Of a DNA stretch of 64,000 bases, positions 55,867 through 64,000 are shown piece by piece. A program made the translations under genes and the position numbers. The notes beneath the pieces are model-generated. The model ran no database searches. It worked only from the letters and a program-made list of their open reading frames with translations, and was not told the origin of the DNA. Location: positions 1,798,001 through 1,862,000 of the forward strand of contig NZ_CP012371.1 in NCBI RefSeq assembly GCF_000619905.2. The letters run 5' to 3'. Source of the stretch: Nitrosospira briensis C-128. Its GTDB lineage: Bacteria > Pseudomonadota > Gammaproteobacteria > Burkholderiales > Nitrosomonadaceae. Each line of letters opens with the position of its first letter. The first letter of the stretch is position 1.

Positions 55867-58800
55867 ATGACCCCGATAACGCTGCTGCACCGTTTCAAAA
55901 GCCACCGACGCCTGGTTATCGGTCTGGGCAGTTTAGTTGCCATCATTGTGCTATTCGGGCTGCTCGGTTATTTCTGGCTGCCGGGGTACGCCAAGACGAA
56001 GCTTGAAACCTTGTTGACAGAAGCCGTGCATCGTCCTGTGACAGTGCAGTCAATCGACATTCAACCCTATACGCTGGAATTAACCGTGCGCGGTTTTCGC
56101 GTGGGTGAAAAGGAGACGGATGTCGATGCGGAGAAGGCACTTTTTTCCGTTGACGAACTGTACGTCAATCTTAGCGCTGCTTCGATTGCGCGGCGTGCGC
56201 CGGTGATCAGTTCCGTATCAATAAAAGCGCCAGCGCTGCGTCTGGTTCGCGAAGACGAAAACCGCTTCAATATCACGGACCTGATAGAAGACTTCATGAA
56301 TAAGCCGGAGGAGGGCGGTAAAACCATGTTTTCGGTGAGTAATATCGTCATTGACGGCGGCCACTTCGAATTCGTCGATCGGCTCAAGAAAAGCCATCAG
56401 GACATATCCGAGATTACTGTTGGGATACCCTTCATTGCGAATTTTGAAAATGACGAGGAAAGCTGGGTGGAACCGCACTTCAGCGCCAAGATCAATGGCG
56501 CTCCGCTCACTCTGGGAGGAAAGCTGCGTCCCTTCACGCAAAATCGGGAAGCCACACTCGAACTCAAGCTCAAAGACGTCGATTTGACGCGAATAGACGA
56601 ATATTCGCCCGTCCCACTCGGCATCAGCCTCTTGTCCGGCTATTTTGATAGCGACTTATTGCTGACGTTTACCCAGGTCGATGGGCAAGCGCCAAATATG
56701 GTATTGACGGGCCAAGCCGCGCTGCGGAAGTTTGAGATAGAGAATCGCGCGGTGGAAGTGCCCTATACCGCGAAACTCGAGCAGCTCGACCTTAAATTGA
56801 CCGAGATCAATCTGAACGGGCTGAAGCCTTCACATATTGCACTGGCGTTGGCTGAAGTCGCGTTAATTCGCAAGGGAGATCCGGAACCAGTCCTGAGCCT
56901 GCCCAAGCTAAACCTGGATAAGGTCGCGATCGATACCGGGCGCCAGAGTGTCGCGCTGGGTGCGTTGACGCTCGATCACTTCAAGGGTTCTATGCGTCGT
57001 GAAGCGGATGGCCGGCTCGATCTCGTCAAGTTTTTTTCCGCACCGCCGGGCAAAGCGGAGTCGAAACCGGAGGCGACCCCTGCCACCACGAAGAAAAGCA
57101 AGCCATGGACCGCTCAGCTTGGCAGCTTGCAATTGATAGCCGCGGCACTGCGCTTTGAAGATCGCACGCTGCCAAACGTGGTGCCGATGGTCGTCAATCC
57201 TCTGGATTTAACCCTATCCAATATCGACTTGAACGGTGCAACACCGCTCAAGCTGGCATTGAAGGCCGAGGTAAATAAAAACGGGAGCCTCGAGACAAAT
57301 GGGTCCTTGGCATGGGCGCCGTTGATGGCTGATCTTGCTATAAATGCCAAGAATATTGATCTTGTCGCGCTGCAAGGCTGGGCTGGCGATCAGTGGAATG
57401 CCTTGCTGACGAGTGGTTCGATATCCTTCGATGGCAACGTCAAGGCCGATGGGTCACCGCTGAAAGTGGCACTGAACGGCGAAAGCCGTTTCACCAATTT
57501 TAACGTTCTACAAAAGACAAACATGGCGGATCTTTTGCGATGGCGAAGCCTCGATATCGGCGGCATACAGTTCGTCAGTGATCCGCTTCGTGTCGATATC
57601 AAGTCGATTGCGATTGCCGACTTCCTCGCTCACGTGTTGCTTACTCCGCAAGGAGAACTCAATTTCAAACATATCGCCGTTCAAAACGATGGCGGAGAAC
57701 GATTCGGGCAAACAGCCCCGATTACGCCGCCTGTAGCGCAACAGCAAGCAACTTCCAACGTCGCCGCAAAGACCGTTTCGGAGAATTCTTCCAAATCATC
57801 GACCAAGAAGCCTCTGCCTGTTTATATCGGTCGTATTGTAATGACCGGAGGCAACGTTAATTTCCATGACCAGTTCATCAAACCCAACTACCGCGCCAAG
57901 CTGACGGGACTTGCCGGCCGTGTTGGTCCCCTTGATCCGCGGAAGCCCGGTGAAATCGATATCCGCGGAGCGGTGGACAAAACCGCACCGCTAAGAATCG
58001 TGGGCAAGGTCAATACCCTTGGCAATGAACTTTTCCTCGACCTCACGGCGAGCGCGAAGGGGATCGATATGCCGACCTTCAGTCCCTATTCCGGTAAGTA
58101 CATCGGTTACGCAATCGAAAAAGGCAAGCTTTCGGTTGATATACATTATCACGTTGAAAAAGGGGAGTTGACAGCGGAAAACAACGTTTTCCTCGATCAA
58201 TTAACCCTTGGCGAAAAAGTCGAAAGCCCGGATGCGCTGTCGATCCCGGTGAGTCTGGCGCTGGCGTTATTGAAAAACCAGCGAGGAGAAATCGATGTTC
58301 ACCTGCCGATAAGCGGCTCCATCAATGATCCGGAATTCAGCATAGGCGGGTTGATCGTCAAGGTCTTCATTAATTTGATTACAAAAGCTGCGACCGCGCC
58401 TTTTGCTATGCTGGGTTCGCTCTTCGGTGGCGAAGAGTTATCGGAGATAGATTTTTCGCCGGGTTATGCGCAGGTTACGCCTGAAGCCGAAAAACGTCTT
58501 GAATTATTATCCAAGGCGTTGATAGACCGGCCCGCACTCAAACTCGAGATTACAGGCCGAGCCGATCCAGCACATGATCCGGATGCCTTGAAGCGCATGA
58601 TACTTGAGCGTACCGTAAAAGCGCAGAAGCTATCGGAAAGCGTCAAAAAAGGAGAAACGGTCGCATCGCTCGATGACGTTGAGCTCAAGCCCGATGAGTA
58701 TGAAAAATACCTGACGGTGATCTATAAGGATTCGAAATTCGCGAAGCCGAAAAATATGATTGGTCTTTCGAAGAGCCTGCCAGTACCGGAAATGGAGCAG

Positions 58801-58995
58801 TTGATGCTGGCAAATATCGATGCTGGAGATAGCGAAATGCGCGAACTTGCCGAGCTTCGGGCCGAAGCCGCGCGGGACTGGCTCGTTGGGCAAGGCGGTG
58901 TTCCAAACGAGCGAGTATTTGTGCTTGCGCCGAAAGTCGAGCCGGAAGCCAGTAGCCAGAAATCGGGAAGCCGGGCAGAATTCTCGCTCAAGTAA
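55867..58995 (+). CDS. DUF748/AsmA-like envelope protein
   Basis: This very large protein of about 1042 residues has one N-terminal membrane helix (I-G-L-G-S-L-V-A-I-I-V-L-F-G-L-L-G-Y). A long beta-rich repeat structure of the AsmA/DUF748 kind follows, and the C-terminal OmpA-like region contains L-E-I-T-G-R-A-D. Such proteins form bridge-like tubes across the periplasm for lipid transport, by family inference. ATG 55867 is used; an earlier TTG at 55789 adds 26 residues with no ribosome site. Confidence 0.85.
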   Translation: MTPITLLHRFKSHRRLVIGLGSLVAIIVLFGLLGYFWLPGYAKTKLETLLTEAVHRPVTVQSIDIQPYTLELTVRGFRVGEKETDVDAEKALFSVDELYVNLSAASIARRAPVISSVSIKAPALRLVREDENRFNITDLIEDFMNKPEEGGKTMFSVSNIVIDGGHFEFVDRLKKSHQDISEITVGIPFIANFENDEESWVEPHFSAKINGAPLTLGGKLRPFTQNREATLELKLKDVDLTRIDEYSPVPLGISLLSGYFDSDLLLTFTQVDGQAPNMVLTGQAALRKFEIENRAVEVPYTAKLEQLDLKLTEINLNGLKPSHIALALAEVALIRKGDPEPVLSLPKLNLDKVAIDTGRQSVALGALTLDHFKGSMRREADGRLDLVKFFSAPPGKAESKPEATPATTKKSKPWTAQLGSLQLIAAALRFEDRTLPNVVPMVVNPLDLTLSNIDLNGATPLKLALKAEVNKNGSLETNGSLAWAPLMADLAINAKNIDLVALQGWAGDQWNALLTSGSISFDGNVKADGSPLKVALNGESRFTNFNVLQKTNMADLLRWRSLDIGGIQFVSDPLRVDIKSIAIADFLAHVLLTPQGELNFKHIAVQNDGGERFGQTAPITPPVAQQQATSNVAAKTVSENSSKSSTKKPLPVYIGRIVMTGGNVNFHDQFIKPNYRAKLTGLAGRVGPLDPRKPGEIDIRGAVDKTAPLRIVGKVNTLGNELFLDLTASAKGIDMPTFSPYSGKYIGYAIEKGKLSVDIHYHVEKGELTAENNVFLDQLTLGEKVESPDALSIPVSLALALLKNQRGEIDVHLPISGSINDPEFSIGGLIVKVFINLITKAATAPFAMLGSLFGGEELSEIDFSPGYAQVTPEAEKRLELLSKALIDRPALKLEITGRADPAHDPDALKRMILERTVKAQKLSESVKKGETVASLDDVELKPDEYEKYLTVIYKDSKFAKPKNMIGLSKSLPVPEMEQLMLANIDAGDSEMRELAELRAEAARDWLVGQGGVPNERVFVLAPKVEPEASSQKSGSRAEFSLK

Positions 58996-59007
58996 ATGCT
59001 GCCCAGC

Positions 59008-59056
59008 CATGGCCGCGAAGATTCCCGAAAATTACCCGGAAATCTTCGCGGCCATG
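59008..59056. terminator. Strong bidirectional hairpin between convergent genes
   Basis: The perfect 16-bp arms CATGGCCGCGAAGATT and AATCTTCGCGGCCATG enclose a 17-base loop. It sits 13 bases after the DUF748 stop and 27 bases before the end of the porin gene. The U-tract is poor, so it may protect 3' ends as well as terminate. Confidence 0.65.
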
Positions 59057-59082
59057 TTGTCTTCGACCTATACCCTGCTGCC

Positions 59083-60774
59083 TTAAAACTCGACTTGAAC
59101 CTGTGTCAAGAAAGAACTCAGGTCAGCCTTGTTAAAACCGGCGGTACGAGGAATGGCGGATCCTGCCGTGTTCACATTTAGAACGTGAACAATGTTGTTC
59201 TGTATTTTAATATTGGGGTGAGGGTACCAGTTCAGGGCGAACCGCACCATGTCGGCTTGCCCCCCCTTGATTACTCCGCTGTTCAAGTTGATATAATCAT
59301 AACCGGCGGCGACTTCCCAAGCTCCCCAGCCTGAACCGTTCCATTGAAAATTCTGCCTGGGTTTTATTCGGTTCGCCGCACCATTTTTGACATGGTAGGC
59401 TTTGGATTCGCCGGTTAAAAAGTAACTGGCAAAACCATAGTAGCCGGTAAAATGCTCGTTGTCATAACCGAGCCCATTTATATTCGTTCGCAAATATTCT
59501 CCTTGAGCCGAGAATGGACCATGTACCAGCCAGCCCTCCGCGCCAAAGCGGTCGTAACTGTCTATTCGGCGCGAACCGGGTGCACCCTTGTTTCCTACGC
59601 TCAAGTTGCCGGTATTCAGCATATTGGTGCGATCTACGTTGGTTCCCGGAAAGGCAAAGAATGCCATCCCGCCCCCTCCCCCAGTTTGATTCGGGCCGAC
59701 ATTAATTGTGCCATTCGCCTGGTATTGGGTGTTGACAGCGGTGTGCCCAGCTGAAATTCCCACATGCAGGAATCTGGTTTCATCTTCCATCCACGGCCGG
59801 CCTGTTATCCGGCCGATGCCTTCCCAGCCGGAATCGCCTGAACCATTGTTGCGGCTAACGTTGCCTGCGGTATTAACCGAGGTGGAAGCGGCGGACCAGG
59901 CGCCGATGGGTTCGGTCTGAAAAGCGACCCCAAACTGAAAACGCGGTACCGCATAATTGATCCCTAGACCGGTTTTGTAGGTATTTGGGTTATCGACAAA
60001 CGAGTTGACGGACATATGACGTTCGATGAACGTAAGATAGCGGTTACTGGCCGCTTCTTCCAGGCTGAAGGGTTCTTTAAATGAACCAACCTTGATTGAA
60101 AACGGCTTGGTCACGTTCAGCCGCGTGTAAGCGTCAGTAATGCCCGACGCCACAGAGCCGTTACCTCGACTGAAGTCATACTCGAATTTGTAATCCCAGA
60201 GCTTGAAAAAAGTACCTTCAACGCCAAGGCGAGCACGGCGGAGCGTTGCGCCGCTATTCAATTCGTTTGGCAGGTTGCTGCCGGTAGCGGGCAAAACATC
60301 GTTGATGAAATTGTATTGTGAAGCTACCTGCATCCGCCCATTGATCGCAAATGTAAAATTGCCGTCTTTACTTGCAAAGTGCGGCGCACTATCAATAAAT
60401 TCGATGTGAGCATTTTCTGTTTCCTTGACGCGTTCTTCGAGCGACGCGATATCACTGGCAAGACGCGCTCCCATCATCTTTGATTTTAATTCTATATCTC
60501 TGCGGACCGCGGTTAAATCAGCTGTTTCCGTTTTTTCCGCTGCTATGGCGCTGGTATTATCTGCTGTCCTATTAGTCGTGTTATTCGGAGTTTTATCTGC
60601 TGTTTTAGGCGTGTCTTCTTTCACGAAAGAACCTATATGGACGCGACCAGGTCCAGGTTTGGCGTAAAGCTGCTCGGTCTTGGTATCGACATAGAGATCA
60701 ATGGCAAGTGCGGCGGTGGATAGGCTTGAGCCTAAAATGGCTGTGATTGCCAGCGTAAGTCTGGATAATTTCAT
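59083..60774 (-). CDS. Phosphate-selective-type outer-membrane porin (OprO/P family)
   Basis: This protein of about 563 residues is taken from ATG 60774, which opens a clear signal peptide (M-K-L-S-R-L...A-L-A). A Thr/Asn/Ala-rich stretch and a coiled coil follow at about 85-120, with E-E-R-V-K-E-T-E-N. Then comes a beta barrel with alternating strands ending in Q-V-Q-V-E-F (terminal Phe), the outer-membrane assembly signal. The pattern fits the OprO/P porin family. An anion channel is the family expectation; the substrate is not shown. Confidence 0.86.
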   Translation of the reverse strand: MKLSRLTLAITAILGSSLSTAALAIDLYVDTKTEQLYAKPGPGRVHIGSFVKEDTPKTADKTPNNTTNRTADNTSAIAAEKTETADLTAVRRDIELKSKMMGARLASDIASLEERVKETENAHIEFIDSAPHFASKDGNFTFAINGRMQVASQYNFINDVLPATGSNLPNELNSGATLRRARLGVEGTFFKLWDYKFEYDFSRGNGSVASGITDAYTRLNVTKPFSIKVGSFKEPFSLEEAASNRYLTFIERHMSVNSFVDNPNTYKTGLGINYAVPRFQFGVAFQTEPIGAWSAASTSVNTAGNVSRNNGSGDSGWEGIGRITGRPWMEDETRFLHVGISAGHTAVNTQYQANGTINVGPNQTGGGGGMAFFAFPGTNVDRTNMLNTGNLSVGNKGAPGSRRIDSYDRFGAEGWLVHGPFSAQGEYLRTNINGLGYDNEHFTGYYGFASYFLTGESKAYHVKNGAANRIKPRQNFQWNGSGWGAWEVAAGYDYINLNSGVIKGGQADMVRFALNWYPHPNIKIQNNIVHVLNVNTAGSAIPRTAGFNKADLSSFLTQVQVEF

Positions 60775-61087
60775 TTGTTTTTTCTCATCCCGGTTATTTA
60801 TCAAAACCGGTTGCGAGAGTACTGCAGGAAAATGTCCGTTTAATTGCAGTTTTGTAACAGTTTCATGACAAAGATGATGCGTTTGGAGAGAGGAGGGGAA
60901 ATGACTTGAGATAAGCGAGTCCATGGCCTATTAAATGGATGGAGGACCGCAACGCTTTATTCCGGCAGACCACCCTGCGTTCCACTTTTCTTGTTGCCGT
61001 GATAGTCTATGTGCTGAGTTACTTGAACTATCAGGTAAACCGCCTCAAACTTCCCTTAAGATCCGTTAAACATTAGAGAGGAAAACA

Positions 61088-61345
61088 ATGGAAATTCATG
61101 TATACGACACCTACGTCAAGGCGAAAGACGGTCACACCATGCACTTCGACGTATTTACCGGCGTAAAAGACGACAAAAAAGCAATCGAGTATGCGAAACA
61201 GTGGTTAACCTCGATCGGCGAAGGCGACGCGACGGTTACCAGTAAAGAGTGCAGCTTTTGCCACAGCCAAAGCGCGCCGCCAAATGTCACCGACGCAATC
61301 AACAAGGATGGGTATTTCATTTACAAGATGGAAGGGTGCGGGTGA
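61088..61345 (+). CDS. DUF2024 family protein
   Basis: This 85-residue soluble protein opens M-E-I-H-V-Y-D-T-Y-V. It has C-S-F-C-H-S near residue 57 and C at the last-but-one position, a possible metal site. Length and motif fit DUF2024. GAGAGGAAAACA precedes the ATG. Function unknown. Confidence 0.85.
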   Translation: MEIHVYDTYVKAKDGHTMHFDVFTGVKDDKKAIEYAKQWLTSIGEGDATVTSKECSFCHSQSAPPNVTDAINKDGYFIYKMEGCG

Positions 61346-61423
61346 GCATTTCGCACCTGAGAAGAAATGGAATGAGCATCAAGGAAGCATGCCGGTGAAA
61401 GCCGTCGATGAATTTCAAAGACG

Positions 61424-62215
61424 ATGAATACCCGGCGCGCTTTACTGGCCTTCATCACTGGCTGTATGAAAAGCCTGGGTATTTTCGGGCTTATGTTTGG
61501 TTCTTCGCTATGGGGTAGCGAGCTCGTCAAAACTATCGAACAGGTCAAACCCTCGATAGTTGGAATCGGAACTGTTCAGATGACCCGGTCCCCCCCCGTC
61601 AATTTCCTGGGGACCGGCTTTGTGCTGGACGATGGCCTTCACGTGGTTACCAATGCCCATGTTGTTCCAGAAGTCCTGGATATTGCGAACAAGGAGTCCT
61701 ACGTCGTGATTACAGGCAAGGGCAAGCAGCCGGAACTTCGGGTTGCCACTATCGTTGCCATCGACAAAGATCATGATCTGGCGCTGCTGAAAATCAGCGG
61801 CGCCGCTTTACCCACCATGAAGCTTGGAGACGCAGAAAAAGTTCGGGAAGGGCAGGATCTGATTTTTACGGGATTCCCGATCGGGATGGTCCTGGGATTT
61901 TATCCGGTTACTCATCGTGCCATGGTTTCTTCAATAACGCCCATCATTTTGCCCGCACACAATTCGAGGCAGCTTAACGCGAAGATGATCGGCCAGTTGC
62001 AGAAATCTGCTTATGCAGTATTTCAGCTTGACGGTACCGCCTATCCCGGTAGCAGCGGCAGCCCTCTCTACGATCCCGAAACCGGACTGGTATATGGCGT
62101 GATCAATATGGTATTTGTAAAGGGTAAAAAGGAGGCCGCGCTCAGTAATCCGAGCGGCATCACGTATGCCATCCCCGGCAATTATATTCGCGAGTTGCTG
62201 CAGCAGCGCAAATAA
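61424..62215 (+). CDS. Trypsin-like serine protease, secreted
   Basis: This 263-residue protein has a signal sequence to about residue 31. The catalytic triad of S1C/DegP-like proteases follows: His in V-T-N-A-H-V-V-P, Asp in D-K-D-H-D-L-A-L-L, and Ser in P-G-S-S-G-S-P-L-Y. There is no PDZ domain, unlike DegP/DegS. It probably acts in the periplasm on unfolded or specific proteins. Confidence 0.9.
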   Translation: MNTRRALLAFITGCMKSLGIFGLMFGSSLWGSELVKTIEQVKPSIVGIGTVQMTRSPPVNFLGTGFVLDDGLHVVTNAHVVPEVLDIANKESYVVITGKGKQPELRVATIVAIDKDHDLALLKISGAALPTMKLGDAEKVREGQDLIFTGFPIGMVLGFYPVTHRAMVSSITPIILPAHNSRQLNAKMIGQLQKSAYAVFQLDGTAYPGSSGSPLYDPETGLVYGVINMVFVKGKKEAALSNPSGITYAIPGNYIRELLQQRK

Positions 62216-62218
62216 CAA

Positions 62219-62437
62219 AGATAAGCAAGATCCTGTTCAGAAAACGCGTTCGAATCTGTTCCCCGGCACAGCCTGGTCCGTTTGTCACCAAAAGCCAGAG
62301 CATAAGCTGGATATCATGCGGAGACGTTGAGAAAAACTTTAGAGTTTGAGCATAATGCAATATCGCTGGAAGCTGACCGCAAATGAAGCTGGGCTACATA
62401 CCTTTAATACCTGATGACTGAGCTGTAAGGAGGAACG
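62219..62437. promoter_or_regulatory. Intergenic region upstream of two response regulators
   Basis: A 219-base spacer likely holding the promoter of the regulator pair. AAGGAGGAACG is a strong ribosome site just before ATG 62438. I see no clear operator or gene. Confidence 0.4.
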
Positions 62438-62917
62438 ATGCAAATGGTCACCGTGGCAATAGCCGATACGGACCCTGGGCGGCGCATAAAATTAGAACAA
62501 TACTTGCAAGGCGGGCCGGGCATCAAGGTGCTTGCAAATATCATGCCAGCTAAAAATGATATAAAGCATCAACTCGAGCCCGATACTGCCGTTATACCCA
62601 TTGACGACGTCGTTGCCAGGATCAGCCAGCTGAAGCCCCGCATCGTTTTTGTCAACCTGGATCAGTCTATCGGTGGAAATTTTGCTTTACTGGAGGCATT
62701 GCATCGCGAATGCCCCGAGACGCTCGTATTGTTATTAACCGATAAATCGGTCCGGGAGGAGCAGATAATACAAGCGTTGGCGAATGGTGCGCGCGGGTAT
62801 TTGAGCCATGAGGCAGACCCATTTTATTTTTTAAAGGCTGTGCATGTCGTTGATCGTGGCGAGATCTGGGTAACACGTAAAATGCTCGGTAAAATTATGG
62901 ACAAGGTATTGCATTAA
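62438..62917 (+). CDS. Stand-alone receiver-domain response regulator
   Basis: This 159-residue protein consists only of a CheY-like receiver: acidic pocket D-T-D-P-G near residue 9, probable phospho-Asp in F-V-N-L-D, then L-L-L-T-D-K-S and A-R-G-Y-L-S-H. It has an insertion near residues 35-65 and a C-terminal helix but no output domain. The phospho-Asp is in a non-standard context. It is 24 bases upstream of a LuxR-type regulator, likely co-transcribed. Confidence 0.82.
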   Translation: MQMVTVAIADTDPGRRIKLEQYLQGGPGIKVLANIMPAKNDIKHQLEPDTAVIPIDDVVARISQLKPRIVFVNLDQSIGGNFALLEALHRECPETLVLLLTDKSVREEQIIQALANGARGYLSHEADPFYFLKAVHVVDRGEIWVTRKMLGKIMDKVLH

Positions 62918-62941
62918 TCCAGGTTTTGAGGGGAGACATTC

Positions 62942-63607
62942 TTGATTTTGCTTGCTAGTCAGTTTCAAGACGACCTGTATCGATGGGAGCAGGGGGTGCG
63001 GGGTATTGCTCCGGTTTTCTGTTCAACCAATCTGGACTCGCTCAGAGACGAATTGGTGCGCCTGAAACCGCAAATCCTCTTGCTCGATCATGATTTACCA
63101 AAACTGGATGGGCCAAACGGAATCGCGGCGCTCATGAAATTGAACCCGGAGACTAAAGTCATTATTTTGAGCTACCCGATTGCCGACGAGATCGAGTGGG
63201 CATTATTCAGAACGGGAGTAAGGGGATGTTGCCAGCGCGACGTGAAACCTGAGCAGCTCAAAAGTGCCGTTGTGGCTGTTCAGCAAGGCGAGCTGTGGAT
63301 TCGAAGATCACATAGCTGGCATCTGCTGAATGAACTTGTGACGATCACGCGGGAAAAGAACAAAATCAAAGAGGCTGTTGGGGAATTACTCGCGAATTTA
63401 ACCCGACGCGAATATGAAATTGCCACGCTTGTCGGAAATGGTGAAACCAATAAACAAATTGCGCGGCGGCTGGCTATCACGGAGCGTACAGTGAAGGCTC
63501 ATTTGACCGAGGTCTTCCGCAAGCTGGACATTGCCGATCGACTCAAACTGGCGTTGATTGTGAAGGGCTCCATGTCGTCACATGACTCGACCCGGATCGG
63601 CCATTAG
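62942..63607 (+). CDS. LuxR/NarL-type response regulator
   Basis: This 221-residue protein starts at TTG after GAGGGGAG. The N-terminal receiver has phospho-Asp in L-L-L-D-H-D-L-P. The C-terminal LuxR helix-turn-helix reads L-T-R-R-E-Y-E-I-A-T-L-V...N-K-Q-I-A-R-R-L-A-I-T-E-R-T-V-K-A-H. It would act as a DNA-binding regulator. No histidine kinase is in the window. Confidence 0.9.
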   Translation: MILLASQFQDDLYRWEQGVRGIAPVFCSTNLDSLRDELVRLKPQILLLDHDLPKLDGPNGIAALMKLNPETKVIILSYPIADEIEWALFRTGVRGCCQRDVKPEQLKSAVVAVQQGELWIRRSHSWHLLNELVTITREKNKIKEAVGELLANLTRREYEIATLVGNGETNKQIARRLAITERTVKAHLTEVFRKLDIADRLKLALIVKGSMSSHDSTRIGH

Positions 63608-64000
63608 CAGCCAGATATTCTCGCTCTCGCGTTTGCTGTTTCATCCTGATCAGGTCACTGCTACAGCGCAGCAAATTCACGGGGATTCAATAAATAATAA
63701 GTGTTACGCTTGTACTTGCATCGCTGAGCCTGGGTTCAAAGCATTGTTCCTTTTATAGTTCTCCATTCACTTTCGCTGCGCAAACGCGTAATTGACGAGG
63801 TGAATTGCGTCTAGTTCGTACACATCCATGCGGTGCCCAAGCCTTTTCAGTTCCGGAGAAGCATTAACTGTTTAAAACCGCAAAGCACTCCAATTGCTCG
63901 TTAGCGTACCAAAGTCCAATTGTTCTTGCCGGCGAACTTGATATGATGCATATAGGACTTGAGTTTGGCTGGCTATGATATTTTCGTAAATTCAGGGCTT
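63608..64000. other. Right end of window, no gene seen
   Basis: About 390 bases after the LuxR-type regulator without a supported ORF. It may hold regulatory sequence for a gene beyond the window. I see no RNA gene or repeat. Confidence 0.45.

Overview
The window reads as chromosome of a betaproteobacterium, most likely an ammonia oxidiser of the Nitrosomonadales (Nitrosospira-like). This rests on gene order and remembered protein similarity (ruvCAB next to tol-pal, hemCDXY, paired small cytochromes c, ThiO, DUF748 and DUF2784 proteins), not on a search. Most of the window is dense housekeeping sequence with short spacers and many 1-8 base start/stop overlaps.

Layout. 1-8.6 kb: coaD (5' end cut by the window edge), a YfhL-type ferredoxin, the PLP-homeostasis protein YggS, a VapBC-type toxin-antitoxin pair, dnaE, a YheT-type hydrolase and a DUF2127 membrane protein. 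9.2-16.7 kb: an accessory island. It is bounded by an intact tRNA-Lys(TTT) gene at 16610-16685 and a decayed copy of that tRNA's 3' half at 9198-9247 in the same orientation, as expected for integration into a tRNA 3' end. No intact integrase remains. Inside are a small ORF coupled to a PD-(D/E)XK/VRR-NUC-like protein, two decayed tyrosine-transposase relatives, an IS200/IS605-like remnant with its hairpin, an Lgt-like/TlpA fusion, a PepSY-like protein, a complete retron and an unrecognised 309-residue protein.

16.8-29.7 kb: thiO, yebC, ruvC-ruvA-ruvB, ybgC-tolQ-tolR-tolA-tolB-pal-cpoB (the Tol-Pal envelope system), queE-queC (queuosine precursor), and aat-bpt (N-end-rule transferases). 29.7-42 kb: a TPR protein, pyrD, an RnfB-like ferredoxin, nth, a DUF1841 protein, two cytochromes c, an ABC-F ATPase, a divergent pyrophosphatase, and the corC-ybeY-phoH-miaB run. 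42-55 kb: ppc, hemC-hemD-hemX-hemY, a CDP-6-deoxyglucoseen-reductase-type flavoprotein, an SDR protein, cutA-dsbD, a ResA/TlpA thioredoxin and a TauE/SafE permease. 55-64 kb: DUF2784 and DUF748 proteins, a large porin, a DUF2024 protein, a trypsin-like protease and two response regulators.

The main find is the retron at 13.04-15.08 kb. It has an msr-msd-like RNA locus bounded by a perfect 12-bp inverted repeat (a1/a2), an effector with a nucleoside-deoxyribosyltransferase-like motif, and a reverse transcriptase with a YADD box, in the order ncRNA-effector-RT as in the Ec86/St85 group. Other points of note are a ruvC that must start at a non-canonical codon, two MITE-like inverted-repeat elements that each carry the stop codon of the preceding gene, and a pyrophosphatase with substituted substrate-binding residues.
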